From positions 1 to 64,000 of the forward strand of contig JAWVFH010000037.1 of the NCBI GenBank assembly GCA_033856255.1: DNA of 64,000 nt, given 5' to 3'. How positions within the stretch are numbered: position 1 is the first letter of the stretch; every line of letters begins with the position of its first letter. The notes below the pieces were generated by a model. It was not told the origin of the DNA and ran no database searches. It worked only from the letters and a program-made list of their open reading frames with translations. This DNA comes from WHSW01 sp033856255. GTDB lineage: Bacteria > Actinomycetota > Thermoleophilia > Solirubrobacterales > 70-9. Shown here in pieces: positions 7,718-16,970 of this stretch. Both the position numbers and the translations under genes were made by a program.

Positions 7718-10705
7718 ATGCGGGCTTGGCCGATGAGTAGACGAGCTGGAATCCTGATCGCCGCGATCGTCGCGGTCTGTGCCTTCGCCGGGATCGTCGT
7801 CGCCGCCAAGCCGCCAACCGGGGTGATCGGTCCGCAGACCCGGATCCAGCCCAGCGGCAGGCTGCTGAACCCGGTCGGCAAGCTGACGAAGCTCGGCAAC
7901 CTGCCCACCGGGGCCGCGCTCACCGTCGACGGGCGCTTCGCCTGGACGCTGTCCGCGGGCCGGGGGGCGAACGACATCCGCATCGTCCGCGTCGCGGGCG
8001 GCAAGGGAAGGTCCGGCAAGGTGATCCAGAAGATCCCGATGCCGGGCCTCTCGGGCGGGATCGCGATGTCTCCCGACGGGCACACCGCCTACGTCTCCGG
8101 GACCCCGGAGAGCGGCAAGAAGTCGAGCCAGGTCGCCGACGACGTCCCCGGACAGGACGGCGATGTGATCCACGTGTTCTCACTCAAGCGTCGCAGCGGC
8201 GAGGCCTCTCGCGACGGCGTGATCGAGGTCCCGGCGCCGCCCGGAACGGTGCCGCCCCAGAGCTTCCCGCCCACCAACACCGCGGCCCAGTCGTGGCCTC
8301 AGGACCTGGCGGTATCGCCGGACGGCACGAAGCTGCTGGCCGCGCTCGACCTCGCCAACGCGGCGGCGATCGTCGACACAGCCAGCCGCTCGGTCTCCTA
8401 CGTGCAGACGGGCCGCTACCCCTACGGCGCCGCGATCACCGCTGACGGCAAGCTCGGCCTGATCTCCAACCAGACCGACGCCACCGTCTCGGTGATCGAC
8501 CTCGCCTCGGCATCGGTGGTCAAGACGATCACGGTCGGCGCCCACCTCTCCCATCCGGAGGGGATCGCGACCGACCCGAAGCGCCACCTCGCCTACGTCG
8601 CCGTAGCCAACCAGGACCTGATCGCGGTCGTCAACACGAAGACGATGGCGGTGGCGCGGACGCTCTCCGTCGAGCGCCCGCAGGGCCTCGGCACATCCCC
8701 GGTCGACGTCAGCGTCACCGCTGACGCCTGCCGCCTGCTGAGCGCCGACGCCGGCGAGGACGCGATCGCCGTCTTCGCCCTCTCGGCGAAGCGCAGCTGC
8801 GACCCGGCAGCAAAGCCGGCCGGCCATCACGGCCACGGGGGCAGCGGCGCCCGCCGCCTGCTCCAGCGCGAATCGCGGCGGGCCGCCGCGGTGGCCGGGA
8901 CCGAGGCCGAGGACGGCGGCGCCGCACCCGAGCCGCTGGTCAAGAAGAGCAAGCGCTGGCAGCTGCTCGGCCGGATCCCGGTGGCCTCGTATCCGACCGC
9001 GGTGATGACGACCCCGGACAAGGACCCGTCGGATCGCAAGCTCGTCTGGGTCGCGGCGAAGGGACTCGGGGTCGGGCCGAACGACATCGCCCCCGGGGAG
9101 CCGGCTCCGGTCAGCCCCCAGAACAGCCCCAACGACGACACCCCGGACGGCATCGACGACGACTACCGCTTCTTCTACCTGCCCGAGCTGGTCAAGGGGA
9201 TGTCGGGGATCATGGGCTTCCCCTCCGACGCCCGGCTCGCCGACCTCACCCCGAAGGCCTCGCAGCAGATCCGGCCGTCGAACTCGATGAAGGCTCCGAA
9301 GGACACTCCGCTCGCTCCCGGCGGCCCGATCCAGCACGTCTTCTACATCGTCCGCGAGAACCGCACCTACGACCAGATCCTCGGCGATGAGCCGCGCGGC
9401 GACGGCGACCCGCACCTGACCGTGTTCGGCAAGGACGTCACCCCCAACATCCATGCCCTGGTGCAGCGCTTCCCGCTGCTCGACCACGTCTACGCGAACT
9501 CCGAGGCCTCGATCGACGGCCACTTCTGGACCTCGGCCGGTGCGGTCTCCGACTACACCGTCAAGGCCTGGCACGCCAACTACGCGGACCGCAACCGGCC
9601 ATATGACTTCGGCGTCTACTCGGTCACCTGGCCGGCCGCCGGGTTCCTCTTCGACGCGGCCGAGAAGCAGGGAATCCCCTGGTACAACTACGGCGAGGTC
9701 ATCGCCGGAGATGTGCCGCTCGGCGACATCGATCGCACGCCGGCCGAGAACGCGGAGGTGGCCGCCAAATTCGCCAAGTCCGACGTCGGCCCGCTGACGC
9801 CCGGCCCGCAGCCCCCCGCCCCGGCGCCCTGCTTCACCAATATCGCCGGCACCGGCGTGAACGTCCTCAACGGCCAGGACGTCTATGACTCCAGCCGCCC
9901 GGCGGGGGCCAACCCGGCGAATACCGAGAGCCGCTACCAATGCTTCGAGCAGCGCTTCAACCAGCAGCTCGCCTCCGACTCCGTGCCGGCGTTCAACTAC
10001 CTCACCTACGGCAACGATCACACCGAGGGAACGACGCCGGGACGGCGCACCCCCGATGCGATGGTGGCGTCCAACGACCTCGCGGTCGGCGAGACGGTCG
10101 ACCTGATCTCGCACTCGCCGATCTGGCAGAGCTCGCTGATCCTCGTGGTCGAGGACGACTCGCAGGACGGCGCCGATCACGTCGACGCCCACCGGATACC
10201 GGCGCTGGCGATCAGCCCGTACACGAAGCGGGCCAAGGTCGACCACACCCGCTACGACTTCCTCTCCTTCATCCGCACGATGGAGCGGGTGATCGGGATG
10301 AAGCCGCTGAACCTGTTCGACGCCACCGCGGTGCCGCTCTACAAGGCCTTCGACGCCGACCCGTCGGATAACTCGGAGCCGTACGACGCGATCACGCCGA
10401 ACGTCGACCTGACGGCGACCAACACGGCGCACTCGCCGGCGGCGAAGCTGTCGTCCCGCCTACCGCTCGACGTGCTCGACCAGGTGCCGCAGCGGGTGCT
10501 CGACAAGATCCTCTGGAAGTACCGCTACGGGGCCGACTCGAAGCCGCCGCCTCCGGGGCCGAACGCCTCCGGGACTGACGAGCGCGACTGGAACCCCTCC
10601 GAGGTCGCATCCGACAGCGAGGCGCTCGACGAAGTGATCAAGGAGCTTGGCCTCGACCCCGCCGTGGTCCGCGACCGCTACGGCGACGAGGGCGACGGCG
10701 GCTGA
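7718..10705 (+). CDS. Secreted bifunctional YncE-like propeller / phosphoesterase
   Basis: This 995-aa exported protein has a signal or anchor segment (residues about 8-28), a seven-bladed YVTN/YncE-type beta-propeller (about 60-370, with repeats such as MSPDGHTAYVSG and VSPDGTKLLAAL), a spacer rich in charged residues, and a phosphoesterase domain of the alkaline phosphatase/phospholipase C superfamily (from about residue 540, HVFYIVRENRTYDQILG, to about 860). Metal-site segments ENRTYD, SIDGHFWT and EDDSQDGADHVDAHR are visible. Such fusions are widespread in Actinobacteria, but the phosphoester substrate is not known. A second possible start is the ATG at 7733. The 3' end overlaps fabI convergently by 28 bp. 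Confidence 0.88.
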   Translation: MRAWPMSRRAGILIAAIVAVCAFAGIVVAAKPPTGVIGPQTRIQPSGRLLNPVGKLTKLGNLPTGAALTVDGRFAWTLSAGRGANDIRIVRVAGGKGRSGKVIQKIPMPGLSGGIAMSPDGHTAYVSGTPESGKKSSQVADDVPGQDGDVIHVFSLKRRSGEASRDGVIEVPAPPGTVPPQSFPPTNTAAQSWPQDLAVSPDGTKLLAALDLANAAAIVDTASRSVSYVQTGRYPYGAAITADGKLGLISNQTDATVSVIDLASASVVKTITVGAHLSHPEGIATDPKRHLAYVAVANQDLIAVVNTKTMAVARTLSVERPQGLGTSPVDVSVTADACRLLSADAGEDAIAVFALSAKRSCDPAAKPAGHHGHGGSGARRLLQRESRRAAAVAGTEAEDGGAAPEPLVKKSKRWQLLGRIPVASYPTAVMTTPDKDPSDRKLVWVAAKGLGVGPNDIAPGEPAPVSPQNSPNDDTPDGIDDDYRFFYLPELVKGMSGIMGFPSDARLADLTPKASQQIRPSNSMKAPKDTPLAPGGPIQHVFYIVRENRTYDQILGDEPRGDGDPHLTVFGKDVTPNIHALVQRFPLLDHVYANSEASIDGHFWTSAGAVSDYTVKAWHANYADRNRPYDFGVYSVTWPAAGFLFDAAEKQGIPWYNYGEVIAGDVPLGDIDRTPAENAEVAAKFAKSDVGPLTPGPQPPAPAPCFTNIAGTGVNVLNGQDVYDSSRPAGANPANTESRYQCFEQRFNQQLASDSVPAFNYLTYGNDHTEGTTPGRRTPDAMVASNDLAVGETVDLISHSPIWQSSLILVVEDDSQDGADHVDAHRIPALAISPYTKRAKVDHTRYDFLSFIRTMERVIGMKPLNLFDATAVPLYKAFDADPSDNSEPYDAITPNVDLTATNTAHSPAAKLSSRLPLDVLDQVPQRVLDKILWKYRYGADSKPPPPGPNASGTDERDWNPSEVASDSEALDEVIKELGLDPAVVRDRYGDEGDGG

Positions 10706-11490
10706 GCCCCGGCGCCCGGCGCCACGGCGCCGAGCGCGTGCAGGCCGCCGTCGACGTGGAGGATCTCGCCGCTGATCGCCCGCGCCCAGTCGGAGAGCAG
10801 AAAGCAGACGGCGTGGGCGACCGGCGTCGCGTCGGCGGGGTCCCAGCCGAGCGGCGCCCCGGCGCTCCAGGCGGCCGCCAGCTCGCTGAAACCGGGGATG
10901 CCGCCGGCGGCGGCGGTGTCGACCGGGCCGGCGGCGACCAGGTTGACCCGCACCCCGCGCGGCCCCAGGTCCCGAGCCAGGTAGCGCGACGTCGACTCGA
11001 GCGCGGCCTTGGCGACCCCCATCCAGTCGTAGGCGGGCCAGGCGACGGTGGCGTCGAAGTCGAGCCCGACGATCGCGCCGCCGTCGTCGCGCTCGAGCAG
11101 CGGCGCCAGATGGCGGGCGAGCGCCTGGAGGCTGTAGGCGCTGGTCCGAAACGCCTGCGCGGCGCTCTCGTAGCCGGTCTCCAGGAAGCGGCCCCCGATC
11201 GCGTCCTCAGGCGCGTGCGCGATCGCGTGCAGGACCCCGTCAACCGCCCCCCATCGCGACTCGAGCTCGGCGGCGACGGCCGCCAGGTCGCCCTCGTCGT
11301 TGACGTCGAGCTCGAGCACGTCGGGCGGCTGCGGCAGCCGCATCGCCGCCCGCTCGGTCAGCCGGCGGGCGCGGCCGAACGAGCTCAACACCACCTCGGC
11401 GCCGGCGAGCTGCGCCTCGCGGGCGACCGCGAAGGCGATGCTGTGGCGGGTGATCACACCGGTGACCAGCAGGCGCTTGCCCGCCAGCAT
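10678..11490 (-). CDS. fabI: Enoyl-[acyl-carrier-protein] reductase FabI
   Basis: FabI reduces the trans-2 double bond of enoyl-ACP with NAD(P)H, the last step of each FAS II elongation cycle. The 270-aa protein has the FabI-type Rossmann start (LLVTGVITRHSIAFAVA) and the catalytic Y154-x6-K161 in YDWMGVAK. The start is ATG 11490, which overlaps the fabF stop as TGATG, showing translational coupling. It is the last gene of the leftward fabD-fabG-acpP-fabF-fabI operon. A longer open frame runs back over fabF but is out of register with any reductase sequence. The C-terminus overlaps the convergent phosphoesterase gene by 28 bp. Confidence 0.93.
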   Translation of the reverse strand: MLAGKRLLVTGVITRHSIAFAVAREAQLAGAEVVLSSFGRARRLTERAAMRLPQPPDVLELDVNDEGDLAAVAAELESRWGAVDGVLHAIAHAPEDAIGGRFLETGYESAAQAFRTSAYSLQALARHLAPLLERDDGGAIVGLDFDATVAWPAYDWMGVAKAALESTSRYLARDLGPRGVRVNLVAAGPVDTAAAGGIPGFSELAAAWSAGAPLGWDPADATPVAHAVCFLLSDWARAISGEILHVDGGLHALGAVAPGAGAQPPSPSSP

Positions 11491-12689
11491 CACGGCGCCT
11501 CGAGGCAGAGGACGACGTTGTGGCCGCCGAACCCGAACGAGTTCGAGATCCCGACCAGGGCGCGGCCGTTCGAGGCCAGGGGGCGCGACTCGCCCGGCAC
11601 GTAGTCGAGGCCGAGCTCCTCGTCGGGCTGCTCGAGGTTGATCGTCGGCGGCGCGACGCCGCCGGCCAGCGCCAGCACCGTGGCCACCGCTTCCACGGCG
11701 CCCGCGGCGCCGAGCAGGTGCCCGATTGAGGACTTCAGCGAGGAGATCGGGATCGAGCTCGCGCGCGATCCGAAGACCCGCTTGATCGCCGCGGTCTCGG
11801 AGCGGTCGTTGAGCTCGGTCGACGTCCCGTGGGCGTTGATGTAGTCGACCTCGTCCGGGCTGATCCCGGCGTCGGCGAGCGCCCCCTCCATCGCCCGCGC
11901 GGCGCCGTCGCCGTCGGGATCGGGAGCGGTCAGGTGGTAGGCGTCCGCGGTTGCCCCGTAGCCGGTCAGGCGCCCGGCGATCGGCGCCCCGCGCTCCGCG
12001 GCTCGCTCGGCGCTTTCCAGCACCAGCACGGCGCCGCCCTCGCCGATCACGAAACCGTCGCGCCGGCGGTCGAAGGGGCGCGAGATCCCGGTCTCCGAGG
12101 TCGCTCCCATGCCGGCGAACCCGGCGACCGACAGCGGGGTGACCGCGGCCTCGGCGCCGCCGACCACGCAGGCGGCGACGTCGCCGCGCTCGACCATCCG
12201 CATCCCGGCCCCGATCGCCTGAGCGCCGGCGGCGCAGGCCGAGACCGTGCCGTAGCACTCGCCCTTCAGCCCTCGCCGCATCGCGACCGCGCCCGCGGCG
12301 GCGTTGGGCATCATCTGCGGGACGCACAGCGGCGACATCGCCTTTGCGCCGCGCTCCAGCATCACCGTGTGCTGGTCCTCGATCGTCGAGATGCCCCCGA
12401 CCCCGGTCCCGATCACGCAGCCGATCTCTACCGAGTCGTACGGCGGCTCCTCCTCCCAGCCGGCGTCGGCGAGCGCCTCGTCGGCGGCGACCAGCGCGAA
12501 CTGGGTGAAGCGGTCGGCGCGGCGCGCCTCACGCCGGGTCAGGAAGTCGGTCGGCTCGAAGTCCAGGCAGCGCCCGGCGCCGTCGGCGATCCCCGACTCG
12601 CCGGCGCTCCAGCGCTCGTGCAGGGCCGGCGCGCCGACCCCGAGCGGGGTTACCGCGCCGAGGCCGGTGATGACTACGTCTCGGCTCAC
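11490..12689 (-). CDS. fabF: 3-oxoacyl-[acyl-carrier-protein] synthase II FabF
   Basis: FabF condenses malonyl-ACP with the growing acyl-ACP chain. The 399-aa length is near that of the family (about 410), and the Cys-His-His active site is visible: C152 in SACAAGAQ, H287 in INAHGTST and H324 in SSIGHLLGAAG. The GTG start overlaps the acpP stop (GTGA), and its own stop overlaps the fabI start. It therefore sits between its partner ACP and the reductase. No fabH is seen in the window, so the initiating synthase must be encoded elsewhere. Confidence 0.95.
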   Translation of the reverse strand: MSRDVVITGLGAVTPLGVGAPALHERWSAGESGIADGAGRCLDFEPTDFLTRREARRADRFTQFALVAADEALADAGWEEEPPYDSVEIGCVIGTGVGGISTIEDQHTVMLERGAKAMSPLCVPQMMPNAAAGAVAMRRGLKGECYGTVSACAAGAQAIGAGMRMVERGDVAACVVGGAEAAVTPLSVAGFAGMGATSETGISRPFDRRRDGFVIGEGGAVLVLESAERAAERGAPIAGRLTGYGATADAYHLTAPDPDGDGAARAMEGALADAGISPDEVDYINAHGTSTELNDRSETAAIKRVFGSRASSIPISSLKSSIGHLLGAAGAVEAVATVLALAGGVAPPTINLEQPDEELGLDYVPGESRPLASNGRALVGISNSFGFGGHNVVLCLEAP

Positions 12690-12940
12690 GCCGCCAAGCG
12701 CGAGGAGATCAGCTCGACCACGTCCCCCACCGTCTCGATCTTCTCCAGGTCGGAGTCGGTGATCTCGATCCCGTACTCGTCCTCGACGATCTGCGCCAGC
12801 TCGACGAGGTCGAGCGAGTCGACGTCGAGATCCTCGAATCGCGCCTCGGGCTTCAGGTTCTCACGCTCCTCGCCGAACTCGACCAGGGCGTCGATCACCC
12901 GCTGCTCGACCTGCTGCTTGCTTGCTTCCGTTTCAGGCAC
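12686..12940 (-). CDS. acpP: Acyl carrier protein
   Basis: This 84-aa acidic four-helix protein carries the growing acyl chain on a phosphopantetheine attached to S42 in DVDSLDLVEL. It is the usual ACP length. The start is GTG at 12938-12940 with an AAGGAG ribosome binding site about 8 nt upstream. The stop overlaps the fabF start by 4 nt. It lies 18 nt after fabG in the FAS II operon, which identifies it as the fatty-acid ACP rather than a polyketide one. Confidence 0.96.
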   Translation of the reverse strand: MPETEASKQQVEQRVIDALVEFGEERENLKPEARFEDLDVDSLDLVELAQIVEDEYGIEITDSDLEKIETVGDVVELISSRLAA

Positions 12941-12958
12941 TGCGTTTCACTCCTTGCT

Positions 12959-13687
12959 CTAGGCGGTCATCCCGCCGTCGACGGTCAACGTCGTTCCGTT
13001 CACGTACGAAGCTGCATCCGAGGCGAGGAAGCCGACACAGGCGGCAACCTCCTCGGGCGTCCCCATCCTGCGGGCCGGGATCGCCGCGGCCAGGCCGCTG
13101 TCGAGCCCGGCGGTCATCCCGGTCTCGATCAGGCCCGGGGCGACGGCGTTGGCGGTCACGCCGCGGCGCGCGACCTCGACCGCGACCGTCCTGGTGAACG
13201 CGATCAACCCCGCCTTCGAGGCGGCGTAGTTGGCCTGCCCCGGGTTGGCGTGCACGCCGACGACCGAAGCGATGTTGACGATCCGCCCGAAGCGCGCCCG
13301 GATCATCGGCCCGACCACCCTCCTGGTGAGCCGGAAGGCGGCGCTCAGGTTCGTCTCCAGGACCCGGTCCCAGTCCTCGTCGCCGAGCCGCATCGAGAGC
13401 CCGTCGGCGGTCAGGCCGGCGTTGTTGACCAGCACCAGCACCGGGCCCAGCTCCTCCTCGGCCTCGCCGACGAGTCCATCGAGCGCCTCGGGCTCGCTGA
13501 CGTCGGCCTGGATCGCGTGAGCGCTGCCGCCGGCCTCGCGGATGCCGGCGGCGACCCGCTCGGCGCCCTCGCGGTCGGCGCGGTAGTTGACCGCCACCGG
13601 CCGGCCGGCCCTCGCCAGCTCGGCCGCGATCGCTGCGCCGATCCCGCGCGAGGCGCCGGTGACCAGGGCGCAGCCCTCGCTAGGCAC
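12959..13687 (-). CDS. fabG: 3-oxoacyl-[acyl-carrier-protein] reductase FabG
   Basis: FabG reduces 3-oxoacyl-ACP with NADPH. The protein has the classical SDR nucleotide motif TGASRGIG near its N-terminus, NNAG in the core and the catalytic YAASK segment. I place the start at GTG 13685-13687, giving 242 aa, close to the usual 246. A GGGAG ribosome binding site lies 7 nt upstream and the gene overlaps the end of fabD by 8 nt. A further in-frame start at 13726 would add an unusual basic leader and overlap fabD by 47 nt. It sits between fabD and acpP in the FAS II operon. Confidence 0.93.
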   Translation of the reverse strand: MPSEGCALVTGASRGIGAAIAAELARAGRPVAVNYRADREGAERVAAGIREAGGSAHAIQADVSEPEALDGLVGEAEEELGPVLVLVNNAGLTADGLSMRLGDEDWDRVLETNLSAAFRLTRRVVGPMIRARFGRIVNIASVVGVHANPGQANYAASKAGLIAFTRTVAVEVARRGVTANAVAPGLIETGMTAGLDSGLAAAIPARRMGTPEEVAACVGFLASDAASYVNGTTLTVDGGMTA

Positions 13688-14576
13688 GGGCCGGCTCCCG
13701 GTCGCCGATCTCGACCTCGACGCCATCGAGGATCCGCGGCACGAGCTTCGCCAGCACCCGGCCCGGGCCGACGTCGAGGAAGCGCCGGGCGCCGTCGGCG
13801 TGCAGGCGGCGCATCACGTCCGCCCACAGCACCGGGCTCGTCAGCGAGGCCGCCAGCTGCTCGCGGGGATCGTCGTGAAACGGCGTCGCCGTGGCGCCGG
13901 AGATCACCGGCGCGGTCGCGGGCCGGAACTCGATCCCGGCGATCAGGGCGCGATAGGGCTCGACGGCCGGCTCCATGTAGGGCGAGTGGAATGCGCCGGT
14001 GACCTTGAGCCGCTTCGCCCGTAGATCGAGGCCACGGGCGGCGGCGCGGGCGGCCTCGAGCCCGGACTCCGCGCCGCTGAGCACGAACTGCTCGGGGGAG
14101 TTCTCGTTCGCCAGCGCCAGCCCCGTGCGCTCCGCCAGCTGCAGCGCCTGGGAGCGATCGCCGCCGACGGCCAGCATCCCGAGCGGCTGCGCGGCCGATT
14201 CCCCGGCCTCATGCATCAGGCGGCCGCGCTCGGCGGCGATCCGCAGGCCGTCGAGCTCCCCCACGGCGCCGGCGGCGGCGAGGGCGGCGATCTCGCCCAG
14301 GGAATGTCCGGCGTAAGCGTCTGCCGGGGGGCGCCCGAGGCGCTCGAACCCGGCGATCGAGGCGCAGTAGATCGCCGGCTGGGCGAAGTTCGTGCCCCCG
14401 GCGAGCCGCTCGAAGGGATCCGTACCGACCAGCTCGCAGGCGAGCTCGTGGAGGTCGGGCCGGCGGCTGCGGACGAGCGCCGCGGCGCTCGCGTCGCCGA
14501 CGCCCTGCCCCGGGAAGAGGATCGCGTCGACGCGCTCGAGGCCGTCGCCCGCGGGTGTTTCTGTGTCCGGGTTCAC
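13680..14576 (-). CDS. fabD: Malonyl-CoA:ACP transacylase FabD
   Basis: FabD loads malonate from malonyl-CoA onto ACP, supplying the extender for FAS II. The 298-aa protein shows the nucleophile elbow GHSLGE with S92, the conserved R119 in RGRLMHEA and the catalytic histidine H197 in GAFHSPYM. The N-terminal FPGQG motif is present but the usual following Ser-Gln is replaced by Val-Gly. Translation starts at GTG 14574-14576. It is the first gene of the leftward FAS II operon; the promoter should lie in the 82-bp gap to the divergent esterase gene. Confidence 0.94.
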   Translation of the reverse strand: MNPDTETPAGDGLERVDAILFPGQGVGDASAAALVRSRRPDLHELACELVGTDPFERLAGGTNFAQPAIYCASIAGFERLGRPPADAYAGHSLGEIAALAAAGAVGELDGLRIAAERGRLMHEAGESAAQPLGMLAVGGDRSQALQLAERTGLALANENSPEQFVLSGAESGLEAARAAARGLDLRAKRLKVTGAFHSPYMEPAVEPYRALIAGIEFRPATAPVISGATATPFHDDPREQLAASLTSPVLWADVMRRLHADGARRFLDVGPGRVLAKLVPRILDGVEVEIGDREPARA

Positions 14577-14658
14577 GCAGCCACTATCCCAGTCCGGGCG
14601 CCGAGGTTACGCCCGGATCGCGACGAGCACCCGATCGGCTGTCGATATCGTGCGGGCG

Positions 14659-15684
14659 ATGATCCGCTCGCCCGACCGCGACCCCTGGGGACGTGACCTC
14701 GCCGGCACGCTGCACGAGCTGGAGTTCGAAAGCGAGGCGCTGAAGGGCAACCCGCTCGGTGACCCCGCGTCCCGGCCGCTCTACGTCTACACGCCCCCGG
14801 GCTGGCCCGACGACGGCCCCTATCCGGCGGTCTGGTCGATCCAGGGGATGACCGGCCAGATCGACATGTGGCGCAACCGCAACCCGTACAGCTCCACCTT
14901 CATCGAGGACGTCGACCGGATGATCGGCGCCGGCGAGTGCCGGCCGGTGGTGGTCCCGATGCCCGATTGCTGGACCGCGTACGGCGGCTCGCAGTTCATC
15001 AACTCGGCCGGCACCGGCGAGTACATGACGTATCTGTGCGACGAGCTCGTCCCGTTCGTCGACGAGCGCTTCAACACGATCGCCGAGCGCGACTCGCGGG
15101 CTGTCCAGGGGAAGTCCTCGGGCGGCTACGGAGCCCTGGTGCTGCCGATGCTGCGCCCCGAGCTCTGGGGCGGGCTCGGCGACGTCTCCGGCGACTCGGC
15201 GTTCGAGTACTGCTACCTGGAGGACTTCCCGCGCGCCTGGGCGGTGCTGCGTGAGTACGACTCGGTCGACGCCTTCTGGGAGTGGATGCTCGAGCAGGCC
15301 GATCCATCGGAGCAGACCTTCGCCGCCGTCAACGCGATCGCGATGGCGGCCTGCTACTCCCCCGGTCCCGACCGCGAGCCGGAGCTGCCGTTCGATCTCA
15401 CCGACTGCTCGCTGCGCGAGGACGTCTGGGAGCGCTGGCTGGCCTGGGACCCGGTGCGGATGCTGCCGTCGCACCTGGACGAGCTGCGCTCGATGCGAGC
15501 GATCTCGCTCGAGTGCGGGCTCCAGGACGAGTACAACCTGCAGGCTGGGACGGCGATTCTCCACGGCCAGCTCGAGGCCGCCGGGGTCGAGCACCGCTTC
15601 GAGCTCTTCGAGGGCAAGCACGGGCACCTGACGCCGCGATACGCGCCCCTCGTCGCCTGGCTCGCCGAGCGCCTGGCGCCCTAG
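14659..15684 (+). CDS. Esterase of the EstD/enterochelin esterase-like alpha/beta hydrolase family
   Basis: The 341-aa product looks like a PF00756-type esterase: an N-terminal beta-rich part (YVYTPPGWPDDGPYPAVW), the nucleophile elbow GKSSGGYGAL, an acidic segment in the second half and a catalytic histidine in GKHGHLTPRY. Substrate is unknown; relatives act on glucan, mycolyl or enterobactin esters. I start at ATG 14659 because the hydrolase fold begins right after; an in-frame GTG lies 9 nt upstream, and a much longer open frame has no homology. It is divergent from fabD. Confidence 0.82.
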   Translation: MIRSPDRDPWGRDLAGTLHELEFESEALKGNPLGDPASRPLYVYTPPGWPDDGPYPAVWSIQGMTGQIDMWRNRNPYSSTFIEDVDRMIGAGECRPVVVPMPDCWTAYGGSQFINSAGTGEYMTYLCDELVPFVDERFNTIAERDSRAVQGKSSGGYGALVLPMLRPELWGGLGDVSGDSAFEYCYLEDFPRAWAVLREYDSVDAFWEWMLEQADPSEQTFAAVNAIAMAACYSPGPDREPELPFDLTDCSLREDVWERWLAWDPVRMLPSHLDELRSMRAISLECGLQDEYNLQAGTAILHGQLEAAGVEHRFELFEGKHGHLTPRYAPLVAWLAERLAP

Positions 15685-15819
15685 CGCGTCGCCGGTTCAG
15701 CGCTACCCTGGAAGCAGGACCCGCAGCGGCCGGTAGCCGACACAGGGCCCGCGCCAACGGATGAGCGGATCGTTCACGCCGTGTTCGAGACGGGCATCAC
15801 GAGCGATAGGAGGCTCCTC

Positions 15820-16236
15820 ATGAGCCAAGAAACGGGACGCGCCACAGGGCAGGAGCTCTCGGCGATCACCGTTGCGATGGTGACGCTGCACCGTCGCTAC
15901 TACGGCAAGGGGCCAACCGAGGCGAAGACCTACGCGATCAACGACACGATCCTCTGCATCCTCAAGGGCGGCTTCACCACCGTCGAGCAGACGCTGATGG
16001 CCGACGGCAAGACCGAGGAGGTCGAGCGGATCCGGCGCAGCTTTCAGAAGACGATGAAGGACCGGTTCATCGACGTGATCGAGTCGACCATCGATCGCCA
16101 CGTGATCGCCTACATGAGCCAGGTCAACACCGATCCCGACGTCGCGGTCGAGCTGTTCATGCTCGAGCCGCACGCGGAGAAGCTGCTCGGCGAGCACGAG
16201 CAGAGCTTCGACGGCGAAGAGGTGGTCGAGGTCTAG
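15820..16236 (+). CDS. DUF2294-family protein, copy 1
   Basis: The 138-aa product belongs to the DUF2294 family: an N-terminal helix, the motif YYGKGPTEAKTYAINDTILCIL, then a helical region and a C-terminal strand (VNTDPDVAVELFMLE). The function is unknown. The start ATG is fixed by an AGGAGG ribosome binding site at 15808-15813, six nt upstream. It converges on the second DUF2294 gene, overlapping by 4 nt (CTAG). With the three leftward copies that follow, four paralogues lie within 1.7 kb. Confidence 0.85.
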   Translation: MSQETGRATGQELSAITVAMVTLHRRYYGKGPTEAKTYAINDTILCILKGGFTTVEQTLMADGKTEEVERIRRSFQKTMKDRFIDVIESTIDRHVIAYMSQVNTDPDVAVELFMLEPHAEKLLGEHEQSFDGEEVVEV

Positions 16237-16604
16237 ACGACCGCGGCGGCCGGCTCGAGGGGCTCGAGCACGAAGACCTCCACCGCGAGATCGGGATCGA
16301 AGTGGACCGAGCTGAGGAAGGCGACCACGCCGCGCCCAGTGAGCTCTTCGACCGTCTGCCGGAACGCCGGCTCCAGCGCCCGCTGGTGCATCTGCCGCGC
16401 ATCGCGCACGCGCTCACCTGCGCCGGCCTCGATCAGGGTCCGCTCGACGTGGGTGAAGACGTCGGACAGCGTGCAGACGACGATCTCGTCGGCGATCACG
16501 CACTTGGCCGCGCCCGGCCCGCGACCGAAGTGCTCGCGGTGCAGGGCGACCATCGCGTTCGAGATCTTCGCCAGCAGCTCGCCGCCGACGGGCCTGACCG
16601 CCAT
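16233..16604 (-). CDS. DUF2294-family protein, copy 2
   Basis: This 123-aa paralogue keeps the family pattern: MVALHREHFGRGPGAAKCV near the N-terminus, DEIVVCTLSDVFTHVERTL in the middle and VHFDPDLAVEVFVLEPL at the end. It lacks the acidic C-terminal tail of copy 1. It is the last of three leftward paralogues; the gap to copy 3 is only 3 nt, so it is almost certainly cotranscribed. The biochemical role is unknown. Confidence 0.83.
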   Translation of the reverse strand: MAVRPVGGELLAKISNAMVALHREHFGRGPGAAKCVIADEIVVCTLSDVFTHVERTLIEAGAGERVRDARQMHQRALEPAFRQTVEELTGRGVVAFLSSVHFDPDLAVEVFVLEPLEPAAAVV

Positions 16605-16607
16605 CGC

Positions 16608-16970
16608 CTAGGCCTCCGGTGCGAGGCGGAAGAACTCGATCGAGTAGAGCGGGTCGATGTTGAGGGAGCTGATGAAGCTGTGCACGGTTCTCCCGGTCGC
16701 CCGCTCCACGATCGCGATGAACGTCGGGGCGATCACGTCCTGAAACGCCTCCCGGGCGGCCTTCACGGCATCGCTCTGCCCGGCCGCCAACAGCGTGCGC
16801 TCAGCCGCTGTCAGCTCGACGTCGATCACGGCCAGGACCATCTCGTCGGCGAGGTGGACCTCGATCCCGTCGGCGCCGGTCCCGTACGAGTCCCGGTGTA
16901 CCTGCAGGAGCTCCTTCTTGATCTCCGCCTTGATCTGAGCGGTCGAGGGCGCGTTTCTCTCAGGCATCAT
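16608..16970 (-). CDS. DUF2294-family protein, copy 3
   Basis: This 120-aa paralogue has the same plan (VHRDSYGTGADGIEVH, then LADEMVLAVIDVELTAAERTL, then INIDP-like strand region LNIDPLYSIEFFRL). In place of the usual KTY/KCV after the GxGP motif it has IEV, so it is the most divergent of the four. Two adjacent ATG codons compete as start (16970 or 16967). It overlaps the end of copy 4 by 8-11 nt and precedes copy 2 by 3 nt, an operon-like arrangement. Confidence 0.82.
   Translation of the reverse strand: MMPERNAPSTAQIKAEIKKELLQVHRDSYGTGADGIEVHLADEMVLAVIDVELTAAERTLLAAGQSDAVKAAREAFQDVIAPTFIAIVERATGRTVHSFISSLNIDPLYSIEFFRLAPEA

Noticed and set aside
8180..10432. A 750-codon open frame antisense to the YncE/phosphoesterase gene
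   Set aside because: Wrong-frame composition (Arg, Gly, Val, Asp) and no motif; the opposite strand encodes clear domains.
11491..12327. Long N-terminal extension of fabI through fabF
   Set aside because: The extension is out of frame with FabF and Arg/Ala-rich; the FabI fold starts exactly at ATG 11490, which overlaps the fabF stop.
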